The translations under genes were made by a program, and so were the position numbers. A DNA stretch of 64,000 nt, taken from NCBI RefSeq assembly GCF_009826935.1, contig NZ_WUMN01000001.1, positions 248,001-312,000 on the forward strand, in the 5' to 3' direction. Positions 53,375-63,300 of this stretch are shown in pieces. The stretch comes from Flavobacterium sp. Sd200. Lineage in GTDB: Bacteria; Bacteroidota; Bacteroidia; Flavobacteriales; Flavobacteriaceae. Numbering within the stretch: the stretch's first letter is position 1; each line of letters starts with the position of its first letter. The notes under the pieces were generated by a model that had not been told where the DNA came from, did no database searches, and saw only the letters and a list, made by a program, of their open reading frames with translations.

Positions 53375-53932
53375 ATGCAACAAACCATTGTGTGGCAGGG
53401 ACTGCACTATGATACTGAGGAACATTGCAGTATTAATTATCTTGAAGATGCCATTGTGGTGCGTAGCGAAATTGAAGGCTGGGCAGAGCATAAAGCCGTT
53501 TATGTAGATTATGTACTTACCCTGAACAAAGACTGGACCATGCGTGAAGTTGAGATTAGCTTTACTGTTGGCACAGAGCAGCACAGCTATCATTATATTC
53601 GTCATGAAACAGGGCAGTGGACAGATGCCGAAGGAACATGGCTGCGAAGATTCGATCAATGCCATTTTGTTGATATTTCGCTTACGCCTTTTACCAATAC
53701 GCTTGCTCTAAAGGTTATTGATTTTAAAGGTAGTACAGAACAAACCGATGTTTTGTATTTTGATATTCTTCATAACGATGTTCGCAACGATGTGCAGCGT
53801 TACACGAAACTTAACGAAACCACTTACCTTTTTGAGAACAATGGGGGTAATTTTTCGGCAGAGATAACTATAGACACCAATGGTTTTGTTACCCATTACC
53901 CCAAACTTTTTGAAATGCTTAAACCCCACTAA
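53375..53932 (+). CDS. Putative glycolipid-binding domain protein
   Basis: 185 residues, cytosolic. Typical start IVWQGLHYDTEEHCSINYLEDAIVVRSEIEGW, then beta strands YVDYVLTLNKDWTMREVEISF and a C-terminal NGGNFSAEITIDTNGFVTHYPKLFEML. This fits the putative glycolipid-binding family (PF06475 type); ligand evidence in the family is thin. It lies 7 bp before the next gene, so the two are cotranscribed. Confidence 0.75.
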   Translation: MQQTIVWQGLHYDTEEHCSINYLEDAIVVRSEIEGWAEHKAVYVDYVLTLNKDWTMREVEISFTVGTEQHSYHYIRHETGQWTDAEGTWLRRFDQCHFVDISLTPFTNTLALKVIDFKGSTEQTDVLYFDILHNDVRNDVQRYTKLNETTYLFENNGGNFSAEITIDTNGFVTHYPKLFEMLKPH

Positions 53933-53939
53933 TAACTAT

Positions 53940-54311
53940 ATGGAAACCTTACAGCTAATTCAATCGCTTGAAAACCGCCTTCTTGAGGCCATGAAAACCA
54001 GCAATGTTGCAGAACTTGATGCATTGCTTGCCGACAATGTTATTTTTACCAACCATAACGGGCACATTGTTACCAAGGAAGACGACCTTAATGCGCACCG
54101 TTCGGGCGAACTCGAAATATTTTCATTAGAGACCAGCGCGCAGCTTATTGAGGTGCTCGACGCAAACACGGCCATTGTATCGGTGGTTAAAGATATGAGC
54201 CTTTCTTTTGCAGGTCATGCCTCAATTGGCATTTTCAGGTTTACACGTGTATGGCACAACAAAAGTGGTAATTGGCAAATTGTTGCCGCCCATTCCAGCC
54301 AAGTTATTTAA
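53940..54311 (+). CDS. DUF4440/NTF2-like protein
   Basis: 123 residues from the ATG at 53940 (METLQLIQSLENRLLEAMKTSN). The alpha+beta cone of SnoaL/DUF4440 proteins is clear: VAELDALLADNVIFTNHNGHIVTKEDDL, then TRVWHNKSGNWQIVAAHSS. Enzymatic role unknown. It starts 7 bp after the glycolipid-binding gene. Confidence 0.8.
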   Translation: METLQLIQSLENRLLEAMKTSNVAELDALLADNVIFTNHNGHIVTKEDDLNAHRSGELEIFSLETSAQLIEVLDANTAIVSVVKDMSLSFAGHASIGIFRFTRVWHNKSGNWQIVAAHSSQVI

Positions 54312-54661
54312 ATATTTTTTCAGCCACGACCCGAGCGTCAGCGAACTGGCTAATTAATTACACGGACTACACAAATCAAATATTTAATTTATGCAAACCC
54401 CATGACATTGATTGACTGGTCTCAAAAATAGTTCAAACTATGCACTTTAGTGCATTTAGATTTCAGCTTCTAAAAATGTCTCTCACACTAATCTCACAAA
54501 TTACCACAAATTAATTTGTGTATATCTGTGTAATTCGTGTCGGTTAATCGGCCGAGTGCAGACTTTCTGTCTGCTTCTAAACCACTATGGACTGAAAGTC
54601 CATAGTGGTTTAGCCAAAAAATTAATGAAAATTTGTGTTGTTAGTGGCTAAAAGACAAAAA
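54312..54661. repeat. Intergenic region rich in inverted repeats
   Basis: 350 bases without an ORF. Hairpins: ATGCAC-TTTA-GTGCAT (54440-54455), GCAGAC-TTTCT-GTCTGC (54558-54574), and a 16-bp perfect arm pair TAAACCACTATGGACT (54578-54593) with 54597-54612, loop GAA. A stretch near 54500-54548 (CACAAATTAATTTGTG, then TGTGTAATTCGTG) resembles dispersed intergenic repeats I recall from Flavobacterium genomes. No T run follows the large hairpin. Confidence 0.55.
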
Positions 54662-56089
54662 TCAAACAGCTTTTCCCTTTTCCAATACCAGTTTTTTTGT
54701 TACGCATTCGGGTATATCCTGTATGTAATGGCTTACATATATAAGCGTTACGTTGCTGTTGCTGCAAATGGTGTTTATTAGATGTTTAAAATTTTCGCGT
54801 TGCTCATCGTCCATGCCCTGTGTGGGTTCATCTAATATAAGAAGGGGCGGATTTTTAATCAGTGCACGTGCCAGCAGGTAGGAGCGTTGTACAGCTCCGG
54901 ATACATTTCTGAAAAGTGTATTTGCATAAGCCTCAATGCCTAACAATTGCATCCAATTGGCAATAAGTTCCTTGTTTTTAGGCAGCGGGTTCCTGAATAA
55001 TCCAAGCGTGTCATACAGGCCCGACTCTATAACATTGCTGCACGAACTGTCTCCGGGAAAGTATTGAAACAGCTCAGGAGATACAAACCCTGTGTTCTTT
55101 TTTATTTCCCATATCGATTCGCCGGTACCGCGTTTACGGTCGAACAAAACAATATCATTAGCATACGCCTGGGGGTTGTCGCCGTTTATAAGGCTCAATA
55201 AGGTCGATTTTCCTGCTCCATTATGTCCTGATAGTGCCCAGCATTCGCCCTGTAAAATTGTCCAGTCTACATGGTCTAATATGGTTTTATCTCCATATTG
55301 TATAACCACATCGCTCATATTTACAATAAACTCATACGGAGGTATAGGGTTGTGATTGAGTAATTTTTGAAGTAGGTTTTGGTCTAATTGAGCTTTAGAT
55401 GTTTGCTGTATAAGGTTATTTTTAAAATCAGGAGCGGCAAGGGTTTGCCTTACAGTGCAATTATCCAATACGGCCACATGAGTAATGCATTCCGGCAATT
55501 CTTCTGTTGTGGCAGTTATTACCACCTGTATGCCCGATGCTGTAATATCTGCCAGGAGCATATTAAAATCAGCGCGGCTTTGCACGTCTAATCCCACAAG
55601 CGGGCTGTCCAGCAATAAAAGTTCAGGATTTTTAAGCAATGCTTCAGCCAGTAGTAGCCGCCTTGTTTCTCCGTTAGAAAGTTTTATTACTTCTTTATCA
55701 GCAAGGTAACGCAGGTTCAGTCTGTCTAAAACATTATCCAGTGTCCATTTTCCTTTAGTTTTAACGGCTGTTTCAAGATATTCTGTAACGGTTTGGGCAT
55801 CTTCGGCATCAGCCGAGTTAAACCGTTGCTGATAATAAAAATTAGAGGTATTGGCAAGGTTTTTAAATGCAGGTTTAGGCGAAACCAAGACCACATTTTT
55901 CGGGCGTATAATATCAGTTCCAATAATCAGGCGTTTGCCTGCAATAGCTTCGAGCAACGTGGTTTTGCCGCTGCCGCTTTTGCCTGTTAATGCCCACTGT
56001 TCGCCTTTAGCAATTGTAAAAGTAAGATTTGTAAAAACAGCGGTATTATTGTTTTTTATGGTAACGTTGGGAAAGTGGAGGAAAGGCAT
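54662..56089 (-). CDS. Twin-ATPase ABC protein, ModF/PhrA-like
   Basis: 475 residues with two complete ABC ATPase modules. First: Walker A GKSGSGKTTLL (about 35), signature LSNGETRRLLLAEAL, Walker B LLLLDSP. Second (from about 260): Walker A GHNGAGKSTLL, signature VSGAVQRSYLLARAL, Walker B LLILDEP. No transmembrane segment. This tandem layout matches ModF/PhrA-type proteins linked to molybdate, but no other mod gene is near, so the role is open. Confidence 0.82.
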   Translation of the reverse strand: MPFLHFPNVTIKNNNTAVFTNLTFTIAKGEQWALTGKSGSGKTTLLEAIAGKRLIIGTDIIRPKNVVLVSPKPAFKNLANTSNFYYQQRFNSADAEDAQTVTEYLETAVKTKGKWTLDNVLDRLNLRYLADKEVIKLSNGETRRLLLAEALLKNPELLLLDSPLVGLDVQSRADFNMLLADITASGIQVVITATTEELPECITHVAVLDNCTVRQTLAAPDFKNNLIQQTSKAQLDQNLLQKLLNHNPIPPYEFIVNMSDVVIQYGDKTILDHVDWTILQGECWALSGHNGAGKSTLLSLINGDNPQAYANDIVLFDRKRGTGESIWEIKKNTGFVSPELFQYFPGDSSCSNVIESGLYDTLGLFRNPLPKNKELIANWMQLLGIEAYANTLFRNVSGAVQRSYLLARALIKNPPLLILDEPTQGMDDEQRENFKHLINTICSNSNVTLIYVSHYIQDIPECVTKKLVLEKGKAV

Positions 56090-56226
56090 TGTAATCTGAT
56101 TTTTTCAAATATAGAGTTTTTTGATGGAAGGACTTTAGACAGCTTACACCGATGTAAGTATTTTTTACAACTATCATGATAGATTGTGCAAAAACCAATA
56201 ACTTAGTATTCCTTAAAATGTAACGG

Positions 56227-56916
56227 ATGAATTTAAAAGTAATAGCATTTGATGCCGATGATACTCTTTTTATAAACGAGCCTTATTTTGAAGAGACCGA
56301 AAAGGCCTTTTGTGTGCTTATGGAAGATTACCTGAGCCACAGCAGCCTCGAAAAGGAGCTTTACACTACCCAGATTGCTAATTTGCCGCAGTATGGTTAT
56401 GGCATAAAGGCTTATATATTGAGCATGATAGAAACTTCTATAAAAGTGAGTAGTGGCACCGTTAGCATTAAGCATATAGAAAAAATACTGCAATTGGGCA
56501 AAGAGCTGCTTCAAAAACCTATAGAACTTATTGATGGGGTAGAAGAGACTCTTGCTGCCCTGCATGGTAAATATAAACTGGTAGTGGCTACTAAAGGTGA
56601 CCTTAAAGACCAGCAGCGCAAACTGCACGACAGTGGTTTAGGACATTATTTTCACCATATTGAGGTGATGGCCGATAAAGAGGTTATTAATTACGAAAAG
56701 CTTTTAAAACGCCTTGATATTAATGCTAATGAGTTTATGATGATAGGCAACTCGCTAAAAAGTGATGTCCTCCCTGTGCTGGAAGTTGGCGGTTATGCCT
56801 GCCACATTCCGTTTCATACCACATGGGCTTATGAACGTATAGACCATGAAGTTACCCACCAACGCTTTAAAGCTTTAACGGATATTAGAGAGGTGTTAAA
56901 TTTGTTTAAAGTTTAA
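56227..56916 (+). CDS. HAD-superfamily hydrolase
   Basis: 229 residues. Motif I AFDADDTLF (Asp8 nucleophile, Asp10 acid), a helical cap (about 15-95), motif II VVATKGD, and motif III/IV in FMMIGNSLKSDVLPVLEVGG. It fits the phosphatase-like YjjG branch. Substrate unknown. It is monocistronic or followed 71 bp later by the YdeI-like gene. Confidence 0.85.
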   Translation: MNLKVIAFDADDTLFINEPYFEETEKAFCVLMEDYLSHSSLEKELYTTQIANLPQYGYGIKAYILSMIETSIKVSSGTVSIKHIEKILQLGKELLQKPIELIDGVEETLAALHGKYKLVVATKGDLKDQQRKLHDSGLGHYFHHIEVMADKEVINYEKLLKRLDINANEFMMIGNSLKSDVLPVLEVGGYACHIPFHTTWAYERIDHEVTHQRFKALTDIREVLNLFKV

Positions 56917-56987
56917 AGTTTGATGTTTATTAGAGTTAAGTGCACAACTTTCAAAAAACTTTAAACTTTAAACCAGAAACCAAAAAT

Positions 56988-57557
56988 ATGAGTCCTACTT
57001 TTTTTGAAACTGAAAACGATTTTCGCGAATGGCTCGACAAAAACCATGATAAAGAGCCGGAGCTGCTTGTGGGGTTTTATAAAACCAAAAGCGGCAGGCC
57101 CAGCATGACCTGGCCACAGTCGGTAGATCAGGCGCTGTGTTATGGATGGATAGACGGCGTTCGCAAATCGGCAGGGGAGGAAGCTTACACTGTGCGTTTT
57201 ACGCCAAGGAGAGATACCAGTATTTGGAGTACTATAAACATAAATAAAGTGGAAGCACTTAAAAAAAGTGGTCTCATGCAGCAAGCCGGACTTGTTGCCT
57301 ATGCCAAACGACGGGAATCGCATTCGGAAATATATTCTCACGAAAAAAAGGCTGTACCGGAACTGTCTCCTGAGTTTGAAGCGGAGTTTAAAGCTAACAT
57401 TGCTGCATGGGATTTTTTTGAAAAACAGGCACCGTCTTACAGAAAAGTGGTTATACATTTAATTATGAGTGCCAAACAGGAAAAAACAAGACGGTCGCGC
57501 TTTGATAAAGTGATTGCTGCCAGTGTAAAAGGCGAACGCATCAGCAATTGGGGATAA
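56988..57557 (+). CDS. YdeI/OmpD-associated family protein
   Basis: 189 residues from the ATG at 56988 (MSPTFFETENDFREWLDKNH). Motifs typical of the family: SGRPSMTWPQSVDQALCYGWIDGVRKS, then YTVRFTPRRDTSIWSTININKV. In some species members are associated with OmpD or bacteriocin protection; the biochemical role is not known. A GTG at 56940 would add 16 residues. It is 28 bp before the DUF6526 ATG. Confidence 0.82.
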   Translation: MSPTFFETENDFREWLDKNHDKEPELLVGFYKTKSGRPSMTWPQSVDQALCYGWIDGVRKSAGEEAYTVRFTPRRDTSIWSTININKVEALKKSGLMQQAGLVAYAKRRESHSEIYSHEKKAVPELSPEFEAEFKANIAAWDFFEKQAPSYRKVVIHLIMSAKQEKTRRSRFDKVIAASVKGERISNWG

Positions 57558-57585
57558 ACTATTGATTAGAAAAAATATAAATAAA

Positions 57586-58029
57586 ATGAAAACCGTTCAG
57601 AATTATAAAAACCATATACGCTGGTATCCGCCGCATCATTTTGTGTTTTATCCTGTAATGCTTGTGCTTATGGGGTTAAGTGCCCTGCACGCGTGGTATA
57701 GTCATGGCAACGAGCGCTATATATGGATAGCTATAGGTATTGGTTTTGGCTGCCTCACATGGGTGGCCTTTATGCTAAGACAGCATTATGCGCTAACCCT
57801 TCAAAACAGGCTGGTGCTGTTGGAGTTGCGCTGCCGCTATTTTGCAACTACAGGAAATCGTTTTGAACCTATTGAAGAACAGCTTACAGACAGCCAGCTT
57901 TTTGCCCTGCGCTTTGCTCCCGATAACGAACTGCCCTTACTGGCCGAACGTGCTGTAAAAGAAAACCTGGCGGGCACTGATATTAAAAAGGCAATATCAA
58001 ACTGGAAACCAGACCACAGGAGGGTGTAG
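57586..58029 (+). CDS. DUF6526 family membrane protein
   Basis: 147 residues from the ATG at 57586 (MKTVQNYKNHIRWYPPHHFV). Two transmembrane helices (about 21-40 and 48-67), then a soluble tail with ALRFAPDNELPLLAERAVKENL. The QNY-NH---PPHHF start and the tail LRFA-D-ELP-LAERAV fit the DUF6526 family. Function unknown. Probably cotranscribed with the YdeI-like gene. Confidence 0.7.
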   Translation: MKTVQNYKNHIRWYPPHHFVFYPVMLVLMGLSALHAWYSHGNERYIWIAIGIGFGCLTWVAFMLRQHYALTLQNRLVLLELRCRYFATTGNRFEPIEEQLTDSQLFALRFAPDNELPLLAERAVKENLAGTDIKKAISNWKPDHRRV

Positions 58030-58061
58030 GCAATTATACCATTAATTTGCTATAAAATAAA

Positions 58062-58093
58062 AGTGGGATAGCTGCTAAAACTGCTATCCCACT
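58062..58093. terminator. Bidirectional hairpin between convergent genes
   Basis: GTGGGATAGC (58063-58072) pairs perfectly with 58083-58092. T runs are weak on both sides. It is located between the convergent stops at 58029 and 58138. Confidence 0.6.
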
Positions 58094-58137
58094 CATTCAA
58101 ATTAGGTTCTGGACCATAAAAGATCCGTACGTCTAAC

Positions 58138-58464
58138 TTATTCCTCTTCCTCAGGTTCTTCCCATCTAAAACGGCTGTTGCTGCGGTTGTATTCGCTATG
58201 ATCGCTGTCTATGTAGTCGTCCTTTGTATAAACATCATAAGGCTCTTCATAATCGCGGCCTGTAGCGGTAATTATGTTATTGTTGGTATCCCAGCGGTCA
58301 CGCTCGGTAATTTCTTCGTTATTTTTAGGCGCTTTGCCATTAAAGGTTTTAGATTGAGCATCCCAGCTGTTTTTGACCTTTTTATTAGTAACGCTGTTTA
58401 CAAGCTGTTCGTGCATCAAATCTTCTTTTTGGTCTCTAATATCGTTGTTTATGTGTGGTTTCAT
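58138..58464 (-). CDS. Small acidic disordered protein
   Basis: 108 residues, rich in Asp, Glu, Asn and Arg, with a Glu-rich end (FRWEEPEEEE). No hydrophobic segment, cysteine or known motif. Predicted disordered. Own ATG and upstream gap of 20 bp to the next small gene, so the pair may share a transcript. Confidence 0.5.
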   Translation of the reverse strand: MKPHINNDIRDQKEDLMHEQLVNSVTNKKVKNSWDAQSKTFNGKAPKNNEEITERDRWDTNNNIITATGRDYEEPYDVYTKDDYIDSDHSEYNRSNSRFRWEEPEEEE

Positions 58465-58484
58465 AGTGTTGTAATGGTTTAGAG

Positions 58485-58673
58485 TTAGTATTCGCGTTTC
58501 TTTTGGCTTGTATTGCCATCCTGTATTTTTTGCGGCGTTTTTGTGGCAGTAACTTTTGCAGCGCTGCCCTTTTCGGCATTGCTAACCGCTTTTTTTAACT
58601 CGGGGGTTTCCTGTTTGTGTAAAGGCTTTCCGCTGTCGGCCTTCGGGGCAGGGGTTTGTTTTGTTGTTGCCAT
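58485..58673 (-). CDS. Small Lys/Ala-rich basic protein
   Basis: 62 residues, low complexity, rich in Lys, Ala, Thr and Pro (KADSGKPLHKQETPELKKAV), similar in make-up to histone-H1-like tails but too short to assign. No structural motif. It lies 20 bp upstream of the acidic protein, so opposite charges may be paired; this is inference. Confidence 0.45.
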   Translation of the reverse strand: MATTKQTPAPKADSGKPLHKQETPELKKAVSNAEKGSAAKVTATKTPQKIQDGNTSQKKREY

Positions 58674-58996
58674 GGCGTTTAAGGTTTTGGGTTATGTATA
58701 TTTACAAATTTCGGAGGTATCAAATATTGTTGTACCACTAATTAACAACGATTTAGAGTTTGATATTCCTAATGAAATTCACAGTCCCCCGTCAACGCCA
58801 GTATTTATAATGTTTTACGGTTATGTGGACTATTCCTGCTCTCAAAATTTAACAAATAATTCACGGCTATATCGGCTGGAAAAAGCCTTATCCTGACTAA
58901 ATTAGTAGGGGCTTAACAGGGCATTACTTATAAAAGAATTTTAAAAAGATCAAATGCATTGGTATAGCTTTTATATTCTCAGTAAAACAACAACTT
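58674..58996. other. Divergent intergenic region
   Basis: 323 bases between the small-protein pair and YceI. I see no supported ORF or RNA. It must hold promoters for both sides, but no clear TAnnTTTG element was found. Confidence 0.4.
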
Positions 58997-59533
58997 ATGG
59001 CAACACGCAATTGGGTAATAGACCCGGCACATTCTAACATTAGTTTTAGTATAAGGCATTTGGTAATTGCTACAGTAACGGGCTCGTTTAATGTCTTCTC
59101 CGGAACTATGGTTACTAAAGAACACGATAATTTTAACGATGCGCAGGTAAACCTTAGCATAGACGTTTACAGCATAGACACCAACAACCGCGACCGGGAT
59201 GAACATTTAAAATCGCCTGATTTTTTTAATGCAGATGCGTTTCCAGTAATAGAGTTTCGCTCAACACAATTTAAACATATAGATGGAGATAAGCATGAAC
59301 TGACCGGGGTTTTTACCGTTAAAGGGATTTCTAAAGAAGTTACTCTTACAGTATTGTTTGGTGGCGAAGCTAAAGATGGGTTTGGTGTAATGAGGGCAGG
59401 TTTTGAAATTAGCGGAATTATTAACCGCAATGATTTTGATATACATTCTGCTGATGTTACCGAAGCCGGAGGCCTTGTGTTGGGAGAAGATATTAAGCTG
59501 CATGCCAATATACAGTTTACTAACGAAGTTTAA
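58997..59533 (+). CDS. YceI family lipid-binding protein
   Basis: 178 residues with the YceI lipocalin-like fold: ATRNWVIDPAHSNISFSIRHLVIATVTGSF, DEHLKSPDFFNADAFPVIEFRST, and VTEAGGLVLGEDIKLHANIQF. Members bind isoprenoid chains such as ubiquinone precursors. There is no signal peptide, so a cytoplasmic member. It is 9 bp before the methyltransferase gene. Confidence 0.9.
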   Translation: MATRNWVIDPAHSNISFSIRHLVIATVTGSFNVFSGTMVTKEHDNFNDAQVNLSIDVYSIDTNNRDRDEHLKSPDFFNADAFPVIEFRSTQFKHIDGDKHELTGVFTVKGISKEVTLTVLFGGEAKDGFGVMRAGFEISGIINRNDFDIHSADVTEAGGLVLGEDIKLHANIQFTNEV

Positions 59534-59542
59534 TTTATACAC

Positions 59543-60166
59543 ATGACCGATATTTGGACCCAACGATGGGATGATCGCTACAGCAGCACAGAATTTGCCT
59601 ATGGTGAACAGCCAAACAATTATTTAAAAGAGCAACTGCAAGAAATACAACCCGGTTCTATACTGTTTCCTGCTGAGGGCGAAGGGCGTAATGCTGTTTT
59701 TGCAGCAAAGCTCGGCTGGAATGTGCATGCCTTTGATATAAGTGCCGAGGGCAGGAACAAGGCTTTACTGCTGGCACAAAAAAATAATGTAAGTATAGCC
59801 TATAAAGTAGGCGAATTACAAGCCTTAGATTATAAAGCCGCACAATTTGACGCAATAGCTTTAATTTATGCGCATTTCCCGGCACAAATAAAGTCACAGT
59901 TGCACAGAATGCTTACAACTCTTTTGCGTTCCGGAGGCTATGTTATATTTGAGGCTTTCAGTAAAAAGCATCTCGAATATTTAGAGCGTAACAAAGATGT
60001 TGGCGGGCCTAAAGATATAGAATCGCTCTTTTCAATAGACGAAATAAAAGCAGACTTTGAAGGGTTTGATTTTATAGAACTAAGTGAGACGGAAATTACC
60101 CTCAACGAAGGGCTTTACCATAACGGAGAGGGATCTGTAATACGCTTTTTAGGTAAAAAACGATAA
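59543..60166 (+). CDS. Class I SAM-dependent methyltransferase
   Basis: 207 residues. SAM motif [29 protein letters not shown]; motif [16 protein letters not shown] and [13 protein letters not shown]. Starts with [17 protein letters not shown], typical of TehB-like/thiopurine-type methyltransferases. Substrate unknown. Probably cotranscribed with yceI (9 bp). Confidence 0.85.
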   Translation: MTDIWTQRWDDRYSSTEFAYGEQPNNYLKEQLQEIQPGSILFPAEGEGRNAVFAAKLGWNVHAFDISAEGRNKALLLAQKNNVSIAYKVGELQALDYKAAQFDAIALIYAHFPAQIKSQLHRMLTTLLRSGGYVIFEAFSKKHLEYLERNKDVGGPKDIESLFSIDEIKADFEGFDFIELSETEITLNEGLYHNGEGSVIRFLGKKR

Positions 60167-60362
60167 ATTTCAAATGTGACATTAAATGTATCTCAAATCT
60201 GTTGCTATTTTTTAGGGCATCAGGTTTGAGATATAATTTTACATAGTGGTTACTATTTGTAAACTTCGGGTTGTTTTTATTAATACAACGTTTTTTTTAA
60301 ATTAAAGACGGGGTAATATTGTTCATGGATTTTTGCGGCAACTATTTAAACAACACGAATCC

Positions 60363-63300
60363 ATGAAAAAAAACTACAAAAAGCTGTTTATGCTCCTGTT
60401 TTGTGGCACACTGGCTCAGGTTGCCGGGGCGCAGTCAACAGTGCTGCATTACTGGAATTTTAACGATAACAGTAGTATTGAGGCCATAACTGCAGTGTCT
60501 CAGTCGGTTGTAGGTACACCGTCTTTAACAGCATTCATTAACGGTGAAACCACTATCGATTTTGCCGGAGGTACAGGCCAGAATTTTGATGTACTAAACC
60601 TTAACGCACAAAATAATGATCCGGCAGGAACGCACTTACGATACAATCAGCCTATAGGCGGCTCACTTATTTTTGCATTGCCTACTACAGGTTATAGAAA
60701 TGTTATAATGAATGTTGCTACAAGGCGTTCAGGATCTAGCGCAGGCACGCAAACATGGTCATACTCTACAGATGGTACTAACTTTACCACGTTTATAACC
60801 AGAGAGCCTAATAATGGCGATCCTGCCCTTGTTACAATAGCTTTTACAGCCCTGCCTGAAACAGATAATAATCCTAATTTTAAAATTAAAGTAGAATTTT
60901 CTGTAGGCCCGGGCGGTGATGGAGGCAACAACCGTTTTGACAATTTTACACTTACAGGAACACCACTACCCGGCACGGTAGATACTACTGCCCCGGTTGT
61001 AACTGTTACCCCTGAAAACAATGCTGCTAACGTGGCAGTAAATACAGTGGCAGCTATTGCCTTTAACGAAAATGTAAGGCTTGTAAACAATGAAGCTATA
61101 ACAAATGTAAATGCCGGTACAGTGGCAGAACTTCGCGTAGGTGATGCTACAGGAGCTGTTGTGCCCACTACTGCTACTTTTGCAAATAACACTATAACAC
61201 TAACGCCTGTTACAGCACTTGCTAATAACGAGCAGTATTATGTGGCTTTATTGGCTAACAGTATAGAAGATACCAGCGACAACGCTGTTGCAACTGTTGT
61301 GTCTTCTACATTCTCTACAATTGCTGTGCAGTCGCCACTTACAGCCGGAGACCTGGCGTTTGTAGCTTACAGGATGAACGCAACAGGTACTGAAGACGAA
61401 ATAGCCCTTGTTACTTTTGTAGACATTGCACCGGGAACTATGATAAACTTTACCGATGCTAAATATACAACCAACGCTCAACCTCAGTGTACAGGTGGTT
61501 TTACATGGACTGCCGATAGCTGTTTACCAGCCGGTTCGGTAATTACTATACAAACAGATACACTTGTAGCCAATACAGGTTCGACTGCAGGGAGCGGCTT
61601 TGGCCTTAGTTCGGGTGGCGATCAGGTAATCGTATATACCGGTACAGCTGCATCTCCAAACTATATTACAGCACTTTCATCTAAAGGGTGGGTTGCTGCA
61701 AACACTACCTGTAATGGAAGCGATTCTATGCTTCCTGCCGGACTTACTGATCTTGTAACGGCTTCTAACCTTAGTACTGCTCCGGGCAACACATCGGGCA
61801 ACACGGTTAATGCCTATTACAGCGGTACTAACGAGGGTACAGTTGCTGAGCTTAAAACAGCAATTTTAAACCCTGAAAACTGGACAGGTGTAGCTGGAAG
61901 CACCACTGCGCAGGTATGGCCGGAGTGGGCTTTCCCATCTTCGCCTACAGTACAGGGCACAATTGTAGAGAACAATACTACTTTGGTGCTGACCTTTAAT
62001 AACGAACTTAACGAAACTGAGGCTGCTGACATTAGCAACTATACAGGTATCAGTGGTCTCGCAACTGCAACTGTAGTTGGCAATGTTGTTACGCTAACTT
62101 ACGGTACTCCTTTTGCTGCGGGTACAGATTATGAACTTACCGTAACGAACATTACAGACGAAGCCGGGCTTACAATGGCTTGCCCTTATGTATTTAGCTT
62201 TAACTACAATAGCACTGTTTCTTTAGATGAAACATTTGTTGTGGTTAGCGAGGGAGAAGGAACACTAAACTTTGTTGTAAACCTTGAAAACCCAGCAACA
62301 GGATCTGTAGACCTTGTTTTAAAAACAGCTCCTTTCAGTACTGCTGATGCGGGAGATTTTACTTATGAGACCCGTACACTTAATTTTACAGGAACAAGCG
62401 ATCGTGTTCAAACCATTGCTATTCCTATTATTGACGATGCCGTTGCAGAACAACAGGCCGAATATTTTGTTCTGAGCCTTGAAAATCCTGTAGGTGTTAG
62501 TATCGAAGGTGACAGTTTTGCTACTGTTTATATAAAAGATAACGATGTTCAGGCTCCGGTGCCAAGCCGTAGCATAGCATTAGATTATGTTACCAGCTTT
62601 GACCCTTCGGGGGTTAATGACAGTACCTGCGAGATCGTAGCTTACGACCCTGTGAGTAGAAAACTGTTTGCTACCAGCGCTGTAGAAGGCAGGCTTGATA
62701 TTATAAACTTTGAAAACCCGGAGGCTCCTCAAACTATACAGTCTATCAATATGAACACCTATGGTGGTGTTACGAGTGTAGCTGTTAAAAATGGTGTTGT
62801 AGCTGTAGCTTCTCCAAATGCCGATGAAGCCCTTAACGGAAGTGTGGTGTTCTTTAGCACTGATGGAGAGTTTATCAGCCAGGTAACTGTAGGTGCCCTG
62901 CCGGATAATATTTCTTTTACCCCAGATGGAACAAAAGTGCTTACCGCTAACGAAGGCCAGCCAAACGCAGATTATTCTATAGATCCTGAGGGTTCTGTGA
63001 GCATTATCGATATTTCTGGTGGCGTAGCTTCATTGACCAATGCTAACGTTACAACATTAGGCTTTGAAGCATACAACAGCCCGGAAGCTGAGGCTGCCCT
63101 TAGAGCATCTGGTGTTCGTAAACTGAAACTTACAAGTACTATGTCTCAGGATTTTGAGCCAGAATACATCACGACAAGCGCTGATTCTCAAAAAGCATGG
63201 GTTGCCCTACAGGAAAACAATGCAATTGCAGAGATAAACCTTACAAACAATACTATTACAGATGTTTGGGCTCTTGGTACAAAGGATATGAGCCAGCCGG

